From Acidobacteriota bacterium (GTDB taxonomy: Bacteria; Acidobacteriota; Terriglobia; Acidiferrales; UBA7541): a stretch of 64,000 nucleotides of DNA. Below the pieces are notes generated by a model, which had not been told where the DNA came from, searched no databases, and saw only the letters and a list, made by a program, of their open reading frames with translations. Both the position numbers and the translations under genes were made by a program. The stretch is from the NCBI GenBank assembly GCA_013289585.1, contig JABCZR010000002.1:186001-250000 (forward strand), read 5' to 3'. Positions 10,131-19,201 of the stretch are shown here, one piece after another; positions within the stretch are counted from its first letter, which is position 1; each line of letters opens with the position of its first letter.

Positions 10131-10658
10131 TCACGTGCCAGGCGGCGCGGTGCCGGTCCAGACGTGCTGAATGATTTGCCAACTGCCGTTTGGCTGGCGC
10201 TTGAAGATGATGATGTAGCTGCCTTTGGAGGTGAGTCTAGCGCCGGTGGCGATAGTGGTCAGGGTTTCCTGAAAGTCGCCACTGTCATAGGCGAGATCGC
10301 CGGAGGTTTCGAGGTTCAGGCTGTTGAGGGTGAGGTCGCTGTTAAAGGTGGCCATAACGGTTTGGAACAGGGTGCGAAGGGCGGCGGAGCCGGTAATGCG
10401 TTCGCCGGTAGGTTGAAGGAAGACGGCGTCCTGCGCGTAAAGCTTCAGGATGGATTCAAGCTGTTTGGTGCGAAGGTCCTGGACCCAGGCTTCGCGGGTT
10501 CTGGCGAGAGCCACGATAGTTGAGGCTTGGGGGACGGCTTTGGCCGGGGGAGAGAAAGACGGCGCGAGCATGGTGGCGAAAGCGAGGAGTGCTATGGTGG
10601 CGTGGCGGGAGCAGGTGAAAAGCGGCAATTTAGTTTGGCGTGTGGAAGGGGCGTTCAT
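10131..10658 (-). CDS. Secreted SnoaL-like / DUF4440-type protein
   Basis: The 175-aa protein starts at the ATG at 10656-10658, which has TAGGAG five bases upstream. Residues 1-40 form a signal peptide (basic start, then ATIALLAFATMLAPSFSPPA). The mature part resembles NTF2-fold DUF4440/SnoaL proteins: AREAWVQDLRTKQLESILKL, YAQDAVFLQPTGERITGSAA, later YDSGDFQET and GSYIIIFKRQ-NGSWQIIQHVW. Such proteins are small ligand-binding or enzyme folds whose role is rarely known. It stands alone with no obvious partner. Confidence 0.75.
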   Translation of the reverse strand: MNAPSTRQTKLPLFTCSRHATIALLAFATMLAPSFSPPAKAVPQASTIVALARTREAWVQDLRTKQLESILKLYAQDAVFLQPTGERITGSAALRTLFQTVMATFNSDLTLNSLNLETSGDLAYDSGDFQETLTTIATGARLTSKGSYIIIFKRQPNGSWQIIQHVWTGTAPPGT

Positions 10659-10841
10659 GGCGGCTCCTAATCGGGGTCTGTTTGCTACATATCGGCGCAA
10701 ATCAATGAATCGAAAAAAGAGAAGCGAGAGGTGGAAAAACCCAGTTTTCCCGAGCTGTAATTGTAGCAGGCCACAAGTGACTAGAAGAAGAGCTGGCAGA
10801 GCGACGCAGAACTACCCAGGAAATACCGTATCGCCACAGGT

Positions 10842-11309
10842 CTATTTGGCGAACCGCCGGACGCTGAACGAAATGGGTAGCCCGATAACGACCATGTGCA
10901 CCAGCAGCCCTAGAATCAGGTCATGCAGTTTGTAAGGACCCCTGGAATGGAGCGCGGAGAGTGGCAAAACGACGAGATTCATGACCTCTTGCACCGCGGC
11001 GCCAAAGAATAAACCGCACACTATCGGGTGCTCCCTCATAAAAATCAGCCTACGGCTGGCGATATAGTAGACAGCGGCTGCCGAGCAAGCGATAAAGAAA
11101 TGCAGGAATACTCCCAGAATATAGGTGCCGGCGCCTCCCTGGAATGCCTGCCGCCCGAGCAGGCCGCCCGCAATCACGAGAGGAATGTCCCATCCAAACA
11201 GGATGCAAGCTTGAAGAAGGTCCAAGGTCCCGGCAATCCCCCCGCCCACTGCGATCGCCAATATAGCGTTCCTTTTCCCTGTTGCCCGAGGTGCAGAATC
11301 TCCACTCAT
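10842..11309 (-). CDS. Hypothetical integral membrane protein
   Basis: This 155-aa product has four membrane segments: AILAIAVGGGIAGTLDLLQA, TYILGVFLHFFIACSAAAVYY, PIVCGLFFGAAVQEVMNLVVL and LILGLLVHMVVIGLPISFSV. The first segment carries a G-G-x-x-A-G-T-x-D pattern seen in several uncharacterised bacterial membrane proteins. I cannot name the family. It faces away from the winged-helix gene at 11550 across a 240-bp gap. Confidence 0.65.
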   Translation of the reverse strand: MSGDSAPRATGKRNAILAIAVGGGIAGTLDLLQACILFGWDIPLVIAGGLLGRQAFQGGAGTYILGVFLHFFIACSAAAVYYIASRRLIFMREHPIVCGLFFGAAVQEVMNLVVLPLSALHSRGPYKLHDLILGLLVHMVVIGLPISFSVRRFAK

Positions 11310-11549
11310 CCGATATCCTCGCTTTCAACACTGATTTAGTGGCATCCGCGATGCCACGATATCCAGGTGAGACGCGCGAGATCGTGAGGCAAGGCCTGAA
11401 AAACGCTGAATAGTTCTGAAATGGCAGGTGGCAGGTTGGAGCAGAGTAGCCAAGCGCTCTAACGATCCGGAGGCGGCCGCCTTTCTCCTGGTGTGGTATA
11501 ACCGAGAAACGGCTCCCTTCCAGTGCGATCAGAGGGTAACCGATCCCAT

Positions 11550-12536
11550 ATGGACCGCCCAAAGGTGACAATACTTCGCATAGGCGACTGGTGCGTCAAT
11601 CCGGCCTCAGGCCAGATTTCGCGGGATGGAGAGACCACTCGTGTAGAGGTGCGGACGATGCGGTTGCTGCTGTGCCTCGCCGAGCGCGCCGGCGAGGTCG
11701 TCAGCATCGATGACCTGCGCAGTCAGGTCTGGTCTGATGTCGCCGTCGCTCCAGACTCCGTCTACCAGGCGGTGACATCGCTCCGCCGCCTGCTCGGCGA
11801 CGACCCCAAGCAGCCCAACTTCATTGAGACCGTGCCGCGACTTGGGTATCGAATGGTGGCCGCGGTCAATCCTTGGACAGAGCAGTCGGTCGCACAGAAG
11901 AACGCGCAGAGGGGCCCTCTGCAGGCTTCGGAGAGCGAACATGCGATGCCGGCGACAAATGTGCCGACTCCCGTCCCGCGCGTCAGAATCGGTTTCCTGT
12001 GGGCTTCTGGCACGGCAATCTGCGTCGCGCTCGTCGTTGTTTTTCTTTTCTATGGCAGGGTCACGAACAGCAATCGCTCAGCCACGCCCGTCATTACCCC
12101 GCCGCCACAGAAATCCATCGCCGTACTGCCATTTCTCGACTTGAGCGAGGAGATGAATCAGGAGCCTTTTGCCGACGGTATGACCGAGGAACTGATCGAC
12201 AAACTCAGCAAGATTCCCGGGCTTCAAGTATCGCCTCCCACGTCTTCGTTTTATTTCAAGGGCAAACTATGGCCGCATTCGCGTGGAACTCCGCAAATCA
12301 CTATTGCCGACGTCGCCAAGTCGCTGGGTGTCTCCTATGTACTCGATGGGAGCGTGCGGAAGGCCGGTGACCGGCTGCGGGTGGCCGCGCGGTTGATTCG
12401 GGCGGACAATGGGTTCGTTGTCTGGTCTGAAACCTACGACCGGCGATTGGACGACATCTTGATGGTCCAGGACGATATCGCCAGCGAAGTAACGAAGGCG
12501 CTGAAGGCTTCCATCGAAGCCAAACCGGATCACTAA
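11550..12536 (+). CDS. Winged-helix (OmpR-type) membrane regulator with TolB/FlgO-like domain
   Basis: The 328-aa protein has three parts. Residues about 8-105 are an OmpR/ToxR-type winged helix (VEVRTMRLLLCLAERAGEVV, VYQAVTSLRRLLGDD, FIETVPRLGYRMV). Near 148-168 is a single membrane helix (TAICVALVVVFLFYG). Residues about 185-325 are a TolB/FlgO-like domain (SIAVLPFLDLSE, ADGMTEELIDKLSKIPGL, SYVLDGSVRKAGDRLRVAAR, DILMVQDDIASEVTKAL). This CadC/ToxR-like layout suggests DNA binding in the cytoplasm and sensing outside it. It lacks the TPR tail that its relative at 13596-15386 has. ATG 11550 is preferred; a GTG at 11523 is in frame. Confidence 0.85.
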   Translation: MDRPKVTILRIGDWCVNPASGQISRDGETTRVEVRTMRLLLCLAERAGEVVSIDDLRSQVWSDVAVAPDSVYQAVTSLRRLLGDDPKQPNFIETVPRLGYRMVAAVNPWTEQSVAQKNAQRGPLQASESEHAMPATNVPTPVPRVRIGFLWASGTAICVALVVVFLFYGRVTNSNRSATPVITPPPQKSIAVLPFLDLSEEMNQEPFADGMTEELIDKLSKIPGLQVSPPTSSFYFKGKLWPHSRGTPQITIADVAKSLGVSYVLDGSVRKAGDRLRVAARLIRADNGFVVWSETYDRRLDDILMVQDDIASEVTKALKASIEAKPDH

Positions 12537-12788
12537 GCAAAAATAATCCGTGAACGGCGGGCCGGGGCTTCGGGCGGAGAGGTGGAATCCGAAGGCATGA
12601 GGCGTCCGAAAACTAACTCAGATTAGTAAACGCGCACAAAAAATGTGAGGAATAGGAACAGGGTTTATCAGGCTTGCGCGTTCCAGGAAACTCCATTAGG
12701 CTGGCAGAGTTGCCAGCGGGGCCTCCCACCTCTCCCGCTACCGGTTGCTCCCGTTGCCATTCAGATTCTTGTCCCCGAAGGATGACAT

Positions 12789-13103
12789 ATGACGCGCAGA
12801 AACGCTGGGGCGCTACTTGCCACGGCGGCCGTGCTGAGTTTGCCCTTGACGGCCTGCAAAGACTCAAAGACTCTGGAAGAGAATGAGCGATTGAAGGCCC
12901 AGGTGGCGGAGCTGCATAAAGAAAACGGCCAGGTGGGAAATGATCTCGAAACAATGACAGCGGCCCGCGACGCGTTGAAGCAAGAAAACGAAAAACTTAA
13001 GGCGGAGTTGAAGGGCCGGAAAACGAAGCATCCGGGAAAGAAAGCGGCGAACAAAAACACGGTCAGAGCTGAGGGCCACGATGGTTTAGAGACCCGCGAG
13101 TGA
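12789..13103 (+). CDS. Small coiled-coil lipoprotein
   Basis: The 104-aa product has a signal peptide ending in a lipobox (LSLPLTAC, Cys at 23). The mature part is a heptad-rich coiled coil (about 28-75, rich in E, L, K, Q and N) and ends in a basic K/G tail. It would be lipid-anchored in an envelope membrane. Short coiled-coil lipoproteins can act as spacers, like Lpp, but no specific function is shown here. The next small gene lies 55 bp downstream on the same strand. Confidence 0.6.
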   Translation: MTRRNAGALLATAAVLSLPLTACKDSKTLEENERLKAQVAELHKENGQVGNDLETMTAARDALKQENEKLKAELKGRKTKHPGKKAANKNTVRAEGHDGLETRE

Positions 13104-13158
13104 TTTGAAGTGCGCAAACCGGCTTGAGTTTAAATCGTCAGAAAGAGGAGGCAGTAGG

Positions 13159-13389
13159 ATGAAAACGTTTGAGGTGCAATTTCGGTATCGCGATCGAAGT
13201 GAAAAAACGGCGGAATCGACAGTTAAAGTGGAGGCGTCGAATCTTCCTGGAGCGGTCGGTAAGGCGGTACGTGAGTTCGTCAAAGGCCTGGACCGGAAGC
13301 AGAGATTCGACATGAACAAAAATGGACTCGAAATCACTGCCAAGTCTGGCGGCACAGCGGAAACCCAGGCGGAGGCCGCCGCCAGTTGA
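13159..13389 (+). CDS. Small conserved-looking protein of unknown function
   Basis: The ATG at 13159 has AGAGGAGG upstream, a strong ribosome site, whereas the frame extension to 13105 has none. The 76-aa product reads MKTFEVQFRYRDRSEKT, then a helix LPGAVGKAVREFVKGL and an Ala-rich end. The alternation of a beta strand and a helix suggests a compact alpha/beta fold. I do not recognise it. Confidence 0.6.
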   Translation: MKTFEVQFRYRDRSEKTAESTVKVEASNLPGAVGKAVREFVKGLDRKQRFDMNKNGLEITAKSGGTAETQAEAAAS

Positions 13390-13595
13390 GGTGCGCGTGT
13401 AGCGGGGTGAATGTGAAGACGGCCTGATGTAAAGTCATACAAATAGAACATGCAACCTCAGGCTCTGTGACTCGCGTTTTCTCCGCGAGGATGGTTTGGT
13501 AGGAGCAAGTCAAGCCCGCGGCCTTTAAGCCGAACGCGGCGGGGTCAGATGGTTTGGCGAGCGGTCCGTTAAGTCACGAATTATCGGATCGACGA

Positions 13596-15386
13596 TTATG
13601 CATGACCTGGAGAGGTGGAGAACCCCACACGTGACACGATCTGGCGGAACTGGTCGTTGGGGCGCAGCGCGTCCCATTTATGGTCGAGCAAGAAGGTCAT
13701 GTGCACGTCGCGATCCGCAAAGGCCTGCTCCAACCAGTGGAGCGCGGATGGAGTATCCCCCATTCCCGCAAACACCAGCGCCAGATTGTAGGGAGGCACA
13801 TAGGCGTTTTTCTTTCTCTCTAACATTTGCTGAAGCTTAGCTTTTGCTTTTGTCTCCTCGCCTGAAACGGCGTGGATATAGCCTGCCAACGACAATGCCT
13901 CCGAGTTGCCCCCGGAAAACTCCGCGGCTTTGTCGCAGGCCACGAGAGCTTCCCTATACATGCCCTGCTTCTCGTAGGATTTCGCAAGGCAGATGTGGGT
14001 GACCCAAAAGCGGGACTCCATGTCGAGACTTGCTTGGAATTGTGCAATGGATTCCTCAACATGTCCCGCATGGTAGAGAAATTGCCCGTACATCGCGTTC
14101 ATGATGAGCGAAAATGGATCGAGCACACGTCCCTGCTGGATCGTAGACAGAGCCTCTTCATGTCGGCCAACATTCGAAAGAACATGAGCAAGATAGAGAT
14201 GTGCGAGCGAATAATTGGAGTTCAAGCGGATGGCATCTCGCGCCGCTGCTTCCGCTCCGTCAAAATCCCAGTCAAACCAAAACTTGATGGTGGCGTGGGA
14301 AGTGTGAGCTTCCGGGGAATCCTGTCCGAGCGCCAGCGCTTTTGCAATGGCCGCTCGGGCTTCCGGGAAAGCGTTGTTAGGAGCCACATCACTGTTAATC
14401 GGCAAAATCATAAGGGTATCGGCTAGTCCTGAGAATGCCAGGGCAAAGCCGGCGTCGCGTTCCGCCGCTTTGCGGAAGTACTCAGCGGCCTTTTGCATCT
14501 CGGGTGGAGTTGCTCTTGCCCAATGATAGCGTCCGTGAAGATAGAGATCGTGGGCTTCCGGGTTCGCGGGCATGTGGCTTCGGAGGCGCCGCTCGCCTTC
14601 GGGAGTCAGCTCAAGTTGTACATGAGCGGCGATGGCGGCGCCGACTTCGCTGTGGATGTCAAGGATGCTGTGCGGCGGGCGATCGAAATTTTCCGCCCAT
14701 AAGTGGATCTGGTCACGCACGCGGATCAACTGGGCGGTGACGCGCACACGGTCCGTCTCGCGACGCACGCTGCCCTCGAGCACGTAATCCACGCCGAGTT
14801 CCCGGCCGATTTGGAAGACGGACTTGTCCGTCCGCTTATAGGCCATGGAGGAAGTGCGGGCGATGACGCCCAAGCGATGGGGAAGCATTTTCCCGAATCG
14901 CATAATGGTCTCCTCAGTCAGGCCATCGCTGAAATATTCCTGTCCCGGATCGCCGCTCAGGTTTTCGAAGGGAAGGACCGCCAGCATGATGCGAGGCCGT
15001 CCGAGTTCGACGTGCGGCGAGGCCATTCCCGAAGGAGCATCGGACCCGCCTTTGAAGCGGTAGCCTTTGCCCAGCACTGTCTCGATGTATTGTGGCTTGT
15101 CTGGGTCTTCACCGAGCGCTCGGCGAATTTTTCGGATCGCCGTGTTGATGCTGTTGTCGGTGTCGAAGAATACGTCTTTGCCCCATAGGCGTTCGATGAT
15201 CTCGTCGCGGCTGACCAATCTTCCGCCTTCGCGGACCAGGAGGATCAGCAGGTCCATGGGGATGCGTTCCATGCGCACCGTTTTTCCATCACGAGTCAGC
15301 TCGTAGCGGTCGAGATCCAAGACGAATTGTCCGAGCTGGATACGTTCTGAAGCCATGGAAGCCCCGTCAGGGTAGAGTGCCGCCAT
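13596..15386 (-). CDS. Winged-helix / TolB-like / TPR transcriptional regulator
   Basis: The 596-aa protein has an OmpR-type winged helix at about 15-112 (VRMERIPMDLLILLVREGGR, SINTAIRKIRRALGED, IETVLGKGYRFKGG), a TolB/FlgO-like domain at about 133-260 (LAVLPFENLSGDPGQEYFSD, VDYVLEGSVRRETDRVRV) and then TPR repeats to the end (YFRKAAERDAGFALAFSGLA, LAHLYLAHVLSNVGRHEEAL). Unlike the 11550 gene I see no clear membrane helix. ATG 15384-15386 has GAGG eight bases upstream; ATG 15354-15356 is also possible. Proteins of this layout are abundant in Acidobacteriota; ligand and regulon are unknown. Confidence 0.88.
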   Translation of the reverse strand: MAALYPDGASMASERIQLGQFVLDLDRYELTRDGKTVRMERIPMDLLILLVREGGRLVSRDEIIERLWGKDVFFDTDNSINTAIRKIRRALGEDPDKPQYIETVLGKGYRFKGGSDAPSGMASPHVELGRPRIMLAVLPFENLSGDPGQEYFSDGLTEETIMRFGKMLPHRLGVIARTSSMAYKRTDKSVFQIGRELGVDYVLEGSVRRETDRVRVTAQLIRVRDQIHLWAENFDRPPHSILDIHSEVGAAIAAHVQLELTPEGERRLRSHMPANPEAHDLYLHGRYHWARATPPEMQKAAEYFRKAAERDAGFALAFSGLADTLMILPINSDVAPNNAFPEARAAIAKALALGQDSPEAHTSHATIKFWFDWDFDGAEAAARDAIRLNSNYSLAHLYLAHVLSNVGRHEEALSTIQQGRVLDPFSLIMNAMYGQFLYHAGHVEESIAQFQASLDMESRFWVTHICLAKSYEKQGMYREALVACDKAAEFSGGNSEALSLAGYIHAVSGEETKAKAKLQQMLERKKNAYVPPYNLALVFAGMGDTPSALHWLEQAFADRDVHMTFLLDHKWDALRPNDQFRQIVSRVGFSTSPGHA

Positions 15387-15516
15387 TTTACATCCTCGGG
15401 CACGAGTCCTACAGACAATCTACAGGCGCTCTCCATTGCGAGTTGGAAGCCGTCGACGCAAGATACGACTCAATTCTGGGTGAGGCCGGACGCCACCCAC
15501 AAACTTTGGAGGGAAG

Positions 15517-15957
15517 ATGAAATTACGCAACTTTTTTGTACTACTTGTAATGAGTATGGCCGCGTCATCAGCGGTCACTGCCTATCCCAACGAATGCACT
15601 GACTCGACCATCAAGGGAACCTACGCTTTTACGGTTCACGGACAGATTTTGACCCCCAACGGGGCGCTGCCTGTCGATGGCATTGCGAGGACTACTTTCG
15701 ACGGCCACGGCAACCTTTCCCAGGTAGACGCTGTCGCGGTAAACGGCTTCATCCCGCAGGTCTGGCGTCCGGGCACAGGCAGTTACACAGTGAACCCGGA
15801 TTGCACCGGGACCATGACGATATTCACCCCGGACCAGCCGCCGCTCCACTTGGCGATTCTAATAAGCCAATCCGGCGATCTAATCCACACTATCGTGACG
15901 GATCTGGGATTCGCGGTAACTAGCGACGCCGAGCGTGTCCGGGCCTCCAAGGACTGA
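15517..15957 (+). CDS. Secreted protein of an acidobacterial family, function unknown
   Basis: The 146-aa product has a signal peptide (MKLRNFFVLLVMSMAASSAV, cleavage after VTA). The mature part follows a pattern often seen in Acidobacteriota: C-x-x-STIKGTYAFTVHG, then a G-ARTTFDGHGNLSQVD strand, GTGSYTVNPDCTGTMTI and a final I-SQSGDLIHTIVT. The two cysteines (in NECTDS and PDCTG) could form a disulfide. It looks like a small beta-rich extracellular protein. A terminator hairpin follows about 30 bp after the stop. Confidence 0.7.
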   Translation: MKLRNFFVLLVMSMAASSAVTAYPNECTDSTIKGTYAFTVHGQILTPNGALPVDGIARTTFDGHGNLSQVDAVAVNGFIPQVWRPGTGSYTVNPDCTGTMTIFTPDQPPLHLAILISQSGDLIHTIVTDLGFAVTSDAERVRASKD

Positions 15958-15989
15958 GATTGGGGCGTTGAGAGGGTGTTTGCGAGGAC

Positions 15990-16032
15990 AGAGAGCGGGG
16001 CGCGGGGCGTCCCGCTCTCTGTTATTTTCTTT
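15990..16032 (+). terminator. Rho-independent terminator after the secreted protein gene
   Basis: AGAGAGCGGG at 15990-15999 pairs perfectly with CCCGCTCTCT at 16011-16020, followed by the T-rich GTTATTTTCTTTC. It lies between the plus-strand gene ending at 15957 and the convergent bshA. Confidence 0.8.
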
Positions 16033-16050
16033 CTCCGACGCTCTGAATTG

Positions 16051-17175
16051 TCAGGATTGTTCGAGGACGCGTTTGTAATAGCTTTCGTAGGCGGGGATGA
16101 CGTCGTTGGCGCAGTAGTTTTTCTTGGCATGGAGGCGGGCGATTTTGCCCATCTCGCGGCCGCGGTCCGTGCGGGATAGGATTTCGATGGCATAGCGGGC
16201 GGCTTCTCCTACATCGCCGGGTTCGACCAGAAACCCATCCACTCCATGCTCAACCACTTCGGGGACGCCGCCGACATTTGTGGCGATGACCGGGACTTCG
16301 CAGGCCATGGCTTCGAGCGCGGCGAGACCGAAGGATTCGAGCTGCGAAGGAAGCAGGAACAGATCGGCCGCGGCAAGTTTTTCGTAGACATTGTCCTGCT
16401 TGCCAAGGAAGAGCACGTCCTTCTGCAAACCGTACTTGCGGACGAGAAATTCGGCTGCGCCGCGGTCCGGCCCGTCGCCGACGAGAATGAGCTTTGCCGG
16501 CATAGCGCCGCGCACAATGGCGAAGATTTCCACGACGTCGGGGACGCGCTTCACCGGACGGAAATTCGAAAGATGCATGAGGATGGGCTCGCCGCCGGGC
16601 GCCCACTGGGCGGCAAGCCCTTTGTCAGCGGTGCGATTGTAGAGGTCGCAATTCACAAAATTGGGGATCACTTCGATGGGGCGCTTGATATCGAAGTCCT
16701 TGATGGTTTCCTTCAGAAGATAGTTTGAGATGCAGGTGACGCCGTCGCTCTGCTCGATGGAAAATTTGGTGATAGGAAGATAGCTGCGGTTGCTGCCGAC
16801 CAGGGTGATGTCCGTGCCGTGAAGCGTGGTGATGAAGGGAAGACGGCGCGGCGCGGCCATGGAGCGCGCGAGCAGAGCGCTCACGGAGTGCGGAATCGCG
16901 TAATGGACGTGGAGCAGGTCGAGCGATTCGGATTCGAAAACTTCGAGCATTTTTGTGGCGAGCGCCAGGGTGTAGGGCGGGTGGTCAAAAAGCGGGTAAG
17001 AGGCGACCTCCACCTCGTGGAAATGGATGCGCGGGTCGTTGGGATTCATGCGGATGGGCGGGGCGTAGCTGATGAAATGGATTTCGTGGCCACGCGCGGC
17101 AAGTTCCATGCCGAGTTCGGTGGCGACGACGCCGGAGCCGCCGTAGGTGGGGTAACAGGTTATGCCGATGCGCAT
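16051..17175 (-). CDS. bshA: N-acetyl-alpha-D-glucosaminyl L-malate synthase BshA
   Basis: The 374-aa GT4 glycosyltransferase matches BshA in length and order. The N-terminus is [20 protein letters not shown] with the acceptor loop GGSG, then [13 protein letters not shown] and [11 protein letters not shown]. The donor-binding half has [23 protein letters not shown] and the E-x7-E region [20 protein letters not shown]. BshA joins UDP-GlcNAc and L-malate, the first step of bacillithiol synthesis; bacillithiol is known in some Acidobacteriota. bshB and bshC are not in the window. Generic GT4 enzymes look similar, but the PTYGGSG start favours BshA. Confidence 0.85.
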   Translation of the reverse strand: MRIGITCYPTYGGSGVVATELGMELAARGHEIHFISYAPPIRMNPNDPRIHFHEVEVASYPLFDHPPYTLALATKMLEVFESESLDLLHVHYAIPHSVSALLARSMAAPRRLPFITTLHGTDITLVGSNRSYLPITKFSIEQSDGVTCISNYLLKETIKDFDIKRPIEVIPNFVNCDLYNRTADKGLAAQWAPGGEPILMHLSNFRPVKRVPDVVEIFAIVRGAMPAKLILVGDGPDRGAAEFLVRKYGLQKDVLFLGKQDNVYEKLAAADLFLLPSQLESFGLAALEAMACEVPVIATNVGGVPEVVEHGVDGFLVEPGDVGEAARYAIEILSRTDRGREMGKIARLHAKKNYCANDVIPAYESYYKRVLEQS

Positions 17176-17357
17176 GAGAGTTTTCAGTCGTTAGTTATAA
17201 GTCTTCAATAAAAAGCAAATTCAAATACATCGCTCGACATCATTTCGAAACTTGTTACCGATGACCCACAGTCCTTCGCCTGAGACACTAACATACAGTG
17301 CAATGGGAGTAGCTTGCGGGGTGGGGGAGACGGATGCTAGAGTCGCGCCCACCCGCA

Positions 17358-17373
17358 CCGCGCTGAAGCGCGG
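17358..17373. repeat. Short perfect hairpin upstream of the SDR gene
   Basis: CCGCGC (17358-17363) and GCGCGG (17368-17373) pair around a TGAA loop, 39 bases before the GTG of the SDR gene. It could form in the leader RNA. It has no T-run, so it is not a terminator. Confidence 0.35.
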
Positions 17374-17412
17374 CGACGCGGCATCCTATTAGACGCGGGG
17401 GCAGGGAATAAC

Positions 17413-18177
17413 GTGACACGACTTTCTGGTAAGGTGGCGCTGATTACCGGCGGGGGAACTGGGATAGGACGCGCCATTGCGCTGGCGTTTGCGCGAGAAG
17501 GCGCTAGCGTGACGGTCGCGGGGCGGCGGTTGGAGAAACTGCGGGAAGTAATTAGCGAAATCCAGAAGGACGGCGGCGCGGGATTGGCGATGGAGTGTGA
17601 CGTGACGCGCAACGCGGAAGTTGCCCGGGCGGTGAAGGGAACCGTGGAGCGGTTCGGGCGGCTCAATGTGCTGGTGAATAACGCCGGTGCGCTACATGTT
17701 TCGACGGTGGAAGGCATCAGCGAAGAGGAATGGGACCGGCTGATGACGGTGAATATCAAGGGGCCGTTCCTCATGTCGCGAGCGGTGTTACCGGAGTTTC
17801 GAAAGACCGGTGGGGGAACCATCGTGAATATTGGCTCGGTGCTGGGGCTGCTGGCGGTGAAGGATCGCGCGGCGTATTGCGCTTCCAAGGGCGGCGTGAC
17901 CATGCTGACCAAGGCCATGGCCATCGATCACGCTCATGAAAATATTCGCGTGAATTGTATCTGCCCCTCGATCGTGGAGACGGAACTGGTCAAGGGAGTC
18001 TTCAACGAAACCGAACAGGGACAGGCATTGCGGAAGGCGCGTATCGCGACGATTCCACTCGGACGGATCGGGCGGCCAGTGGATGTGGCCGAAATGGCGG
18101 TGTTTTTGGCGTCGGAAGAATCGTCGTGGCTGACGGGGGCGGCAATTCCGCTGGATGGAGGGTTATCGGCGTACTGA
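17413..18177 (+). CDS. SDR family oxidoreductase
   Basis: The 254-aa protein is a classical short-chain dehydrogenase. It shows the NAD(P)-binding TGGGTGIGRAIA, the NNAG motif (VLVNNAGALHVS), the catalytic Ser in NIGSVLGLL, the Y-x-x-x-K pair in AAYCASKGG and the C-terminal SSWLTGAAIPLDGG typical of FabG-like members. VAGRR after the second beta strand suggests NADP(H) preference, which is an inference. The start is GTG, about 10 bases after a GGGGGCAGGG stretch. The substrate cannot be read from sequence. A thioesterase gene follows 109 bp downstream. Confidence 0.92.
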   Translation: MTRLSGKVALITGGGTGIGRAIALAFAREGASVTVAGRRLEKLREVISEIQKDGGAGLAMECDVTRNAEVARAVKGTVERFGRLNVLVNNAGALHVSTVEGISEEEWDRLMTVNIKGPFLMSRAVLPEFRKTGGGTIVNIGSVLGLLAVKDRAAYCASKGGVTMLTKAMAIDHAHENIRVNCICPSIVETELVKGVFNETEQGQALRKARIATIPLGRIGRPVDVAEMAVFLASEESSWLTGAAIPLDGGLSAY

Positions 18178-18286
18178 GTCTCAAGTCTCTAAGTAGTGAG
18201 TTCTTAGTATGAAGAAAGAGAAGCACAATGGATCGAGTTTGTGGTTGGAATCATGCGCAGTATGCGATGAAGAGTGACGATCCGCG

Positions 18287-18733
18287 ATGACGAAGAAAAT
18301 GTCAAAAGCAGAGAAGCGCGTTACGGATCTTGTGCGCCAGCGCATGAAGGCGAGCCGCTCGACGGACCTGCTCGGTTTTGATGTGGAGAGCGTGCACACG
18401 GGGCGCGCGATCTTCCGGCTGGACGTGAAACCGCGGCACAAGCAGATTCATGGCGTGGTGCATGGAGGGATCCTGGCGGCGTTGGCGGACACTGCGGCGG
18501 CGATCGCCGCGTACTCCGCCGTGCCGAAGGGAACGGAAATCGTCACAGTAGAGCTGAAAATCAACTATCTGGAACCGGTTCCAGGTGGGCGCATCAAAGC
18601 AGATGCACGGGTCTTGCGAGCAGGCAGAAATTTTGTGGTAGCGGAGTGCGAGATTTTCAACGAAAGCGGTTCACTGGCCGCAAAGGCTTTGCTGACGTTC
18701 GGCGCTGCCGCCGGACACTCCATCGATCGTTAG
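18287..18733 (+). CDS. PaaI-type hotdog thioesterase
   Basis: The 148-aa protein has the hotdog-fold signature HGVVHGGILAALADTAAAI (active-site HGG and the following acidic residue), then VTVELKINYLEPV and a central AR-LRAGRNFVVAECEI strand pair. Such enzymes hydrolyse acyl-CoA thioesters; PaaI acts on phenylacetyl-type CoA esters, while other members act on long chains. It follows the SDR gene and converges on hfq, with only 18 bp between the two stops. Confidence 0.88.
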   Translation: MTKKMSKAEKRVTDLVRQRMKASRSTDLLGFDVESVHTGRAIFRLDVKPRHKQIHGVVHGGILAALADTAAAIAAYSAVPKGTEIVTVELKINYLEPVPGGRIKADARVLRAGRNFVVAECEIFNESGSLAAKALLTFGAAAGHSIDR

Positions 18734-18751
18734 AGAATCTCAAGGCGGGAA

Positions 18752-19087
18752 TTACTCGTCGCCTCCCTGGGACGACTCTTCTCCGTCCTTGTGGACGTAC
18801 TTGATCACACGCTTGAAAATGAGCAGGTTGGGGCTGCCCTGACGGGTCAGTTTGATGCAATCGCGGTCGTACCATTCCACGGTGCCGCGAAGCACCTCTC
18901 CGCCTTCCAGCACCACGGCCATCGGCGTATGAGACTGCATCTGCTTGACCCAGTAGAAGTTTTCCGCGTGGGTGGTCTCGGGTGGGGCGGGTTTTTTGCT
19001 TGGCACAGGGCCATTGTGGGATGGGCGGGGAGCGCTTTGCTCCTTGACGTCCGGAAAACCCGGACGAAACATGCGGCGGTTCACCAT
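18752..19087 (-). CDS. hfq: Hfq-like RNA chaperone
   Basis: The 111-aa protein has an Sm-like core at about 43-100: NFYWVKQMQSHTPMAVVLEG (helix and first strand), GGEVLRGTVEWYDRDCIKL (Sm1) and LLIFKRVIKYVHK (Sm2). In E. coli Hfq the last strand carries a Y-K-H motif; here the matching place reads F-K-R, so the proximal-face histidine is replaced. The first 40 residues are an unstructured Pro/Lys-rich extension not found in enterobacterial Hfq. AAGGAG lies five bases before the ATG. It should bind small RNAs and mRNAs as a hexamer, but the divergent motif leaves some doubt. Confidence 0.78.
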   Translation of the reverse strand: MVNRRMFRPGFPDVKEQSAPRPSHNGPVPSKKPAPPETTHAENFYWVKQMQSHTPMAVVLEGGEVLRGTVEWYDRDCIKLTRQGSPNLLIFKRVIKYVHKDGEESSQGGDE

Positions 19088-19201
19088 GACTGCTCCTTCT
19101 GACCAACGGGGTTGGAGTGCTGTTCTTGAGATGCGTTAGGCGGGCTGTGGGTTACAGTCTAGCCTTTTAAATCTGGCTTGGCGACTATTCGTGAGAGTGC
19201 G

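Noticed and set aside
10101-10523. 140-aa plus-strand open frame
   Set aside because: It is antisense to the SnoaL-like gene, which has a signal peptide and a proper ribosome site.
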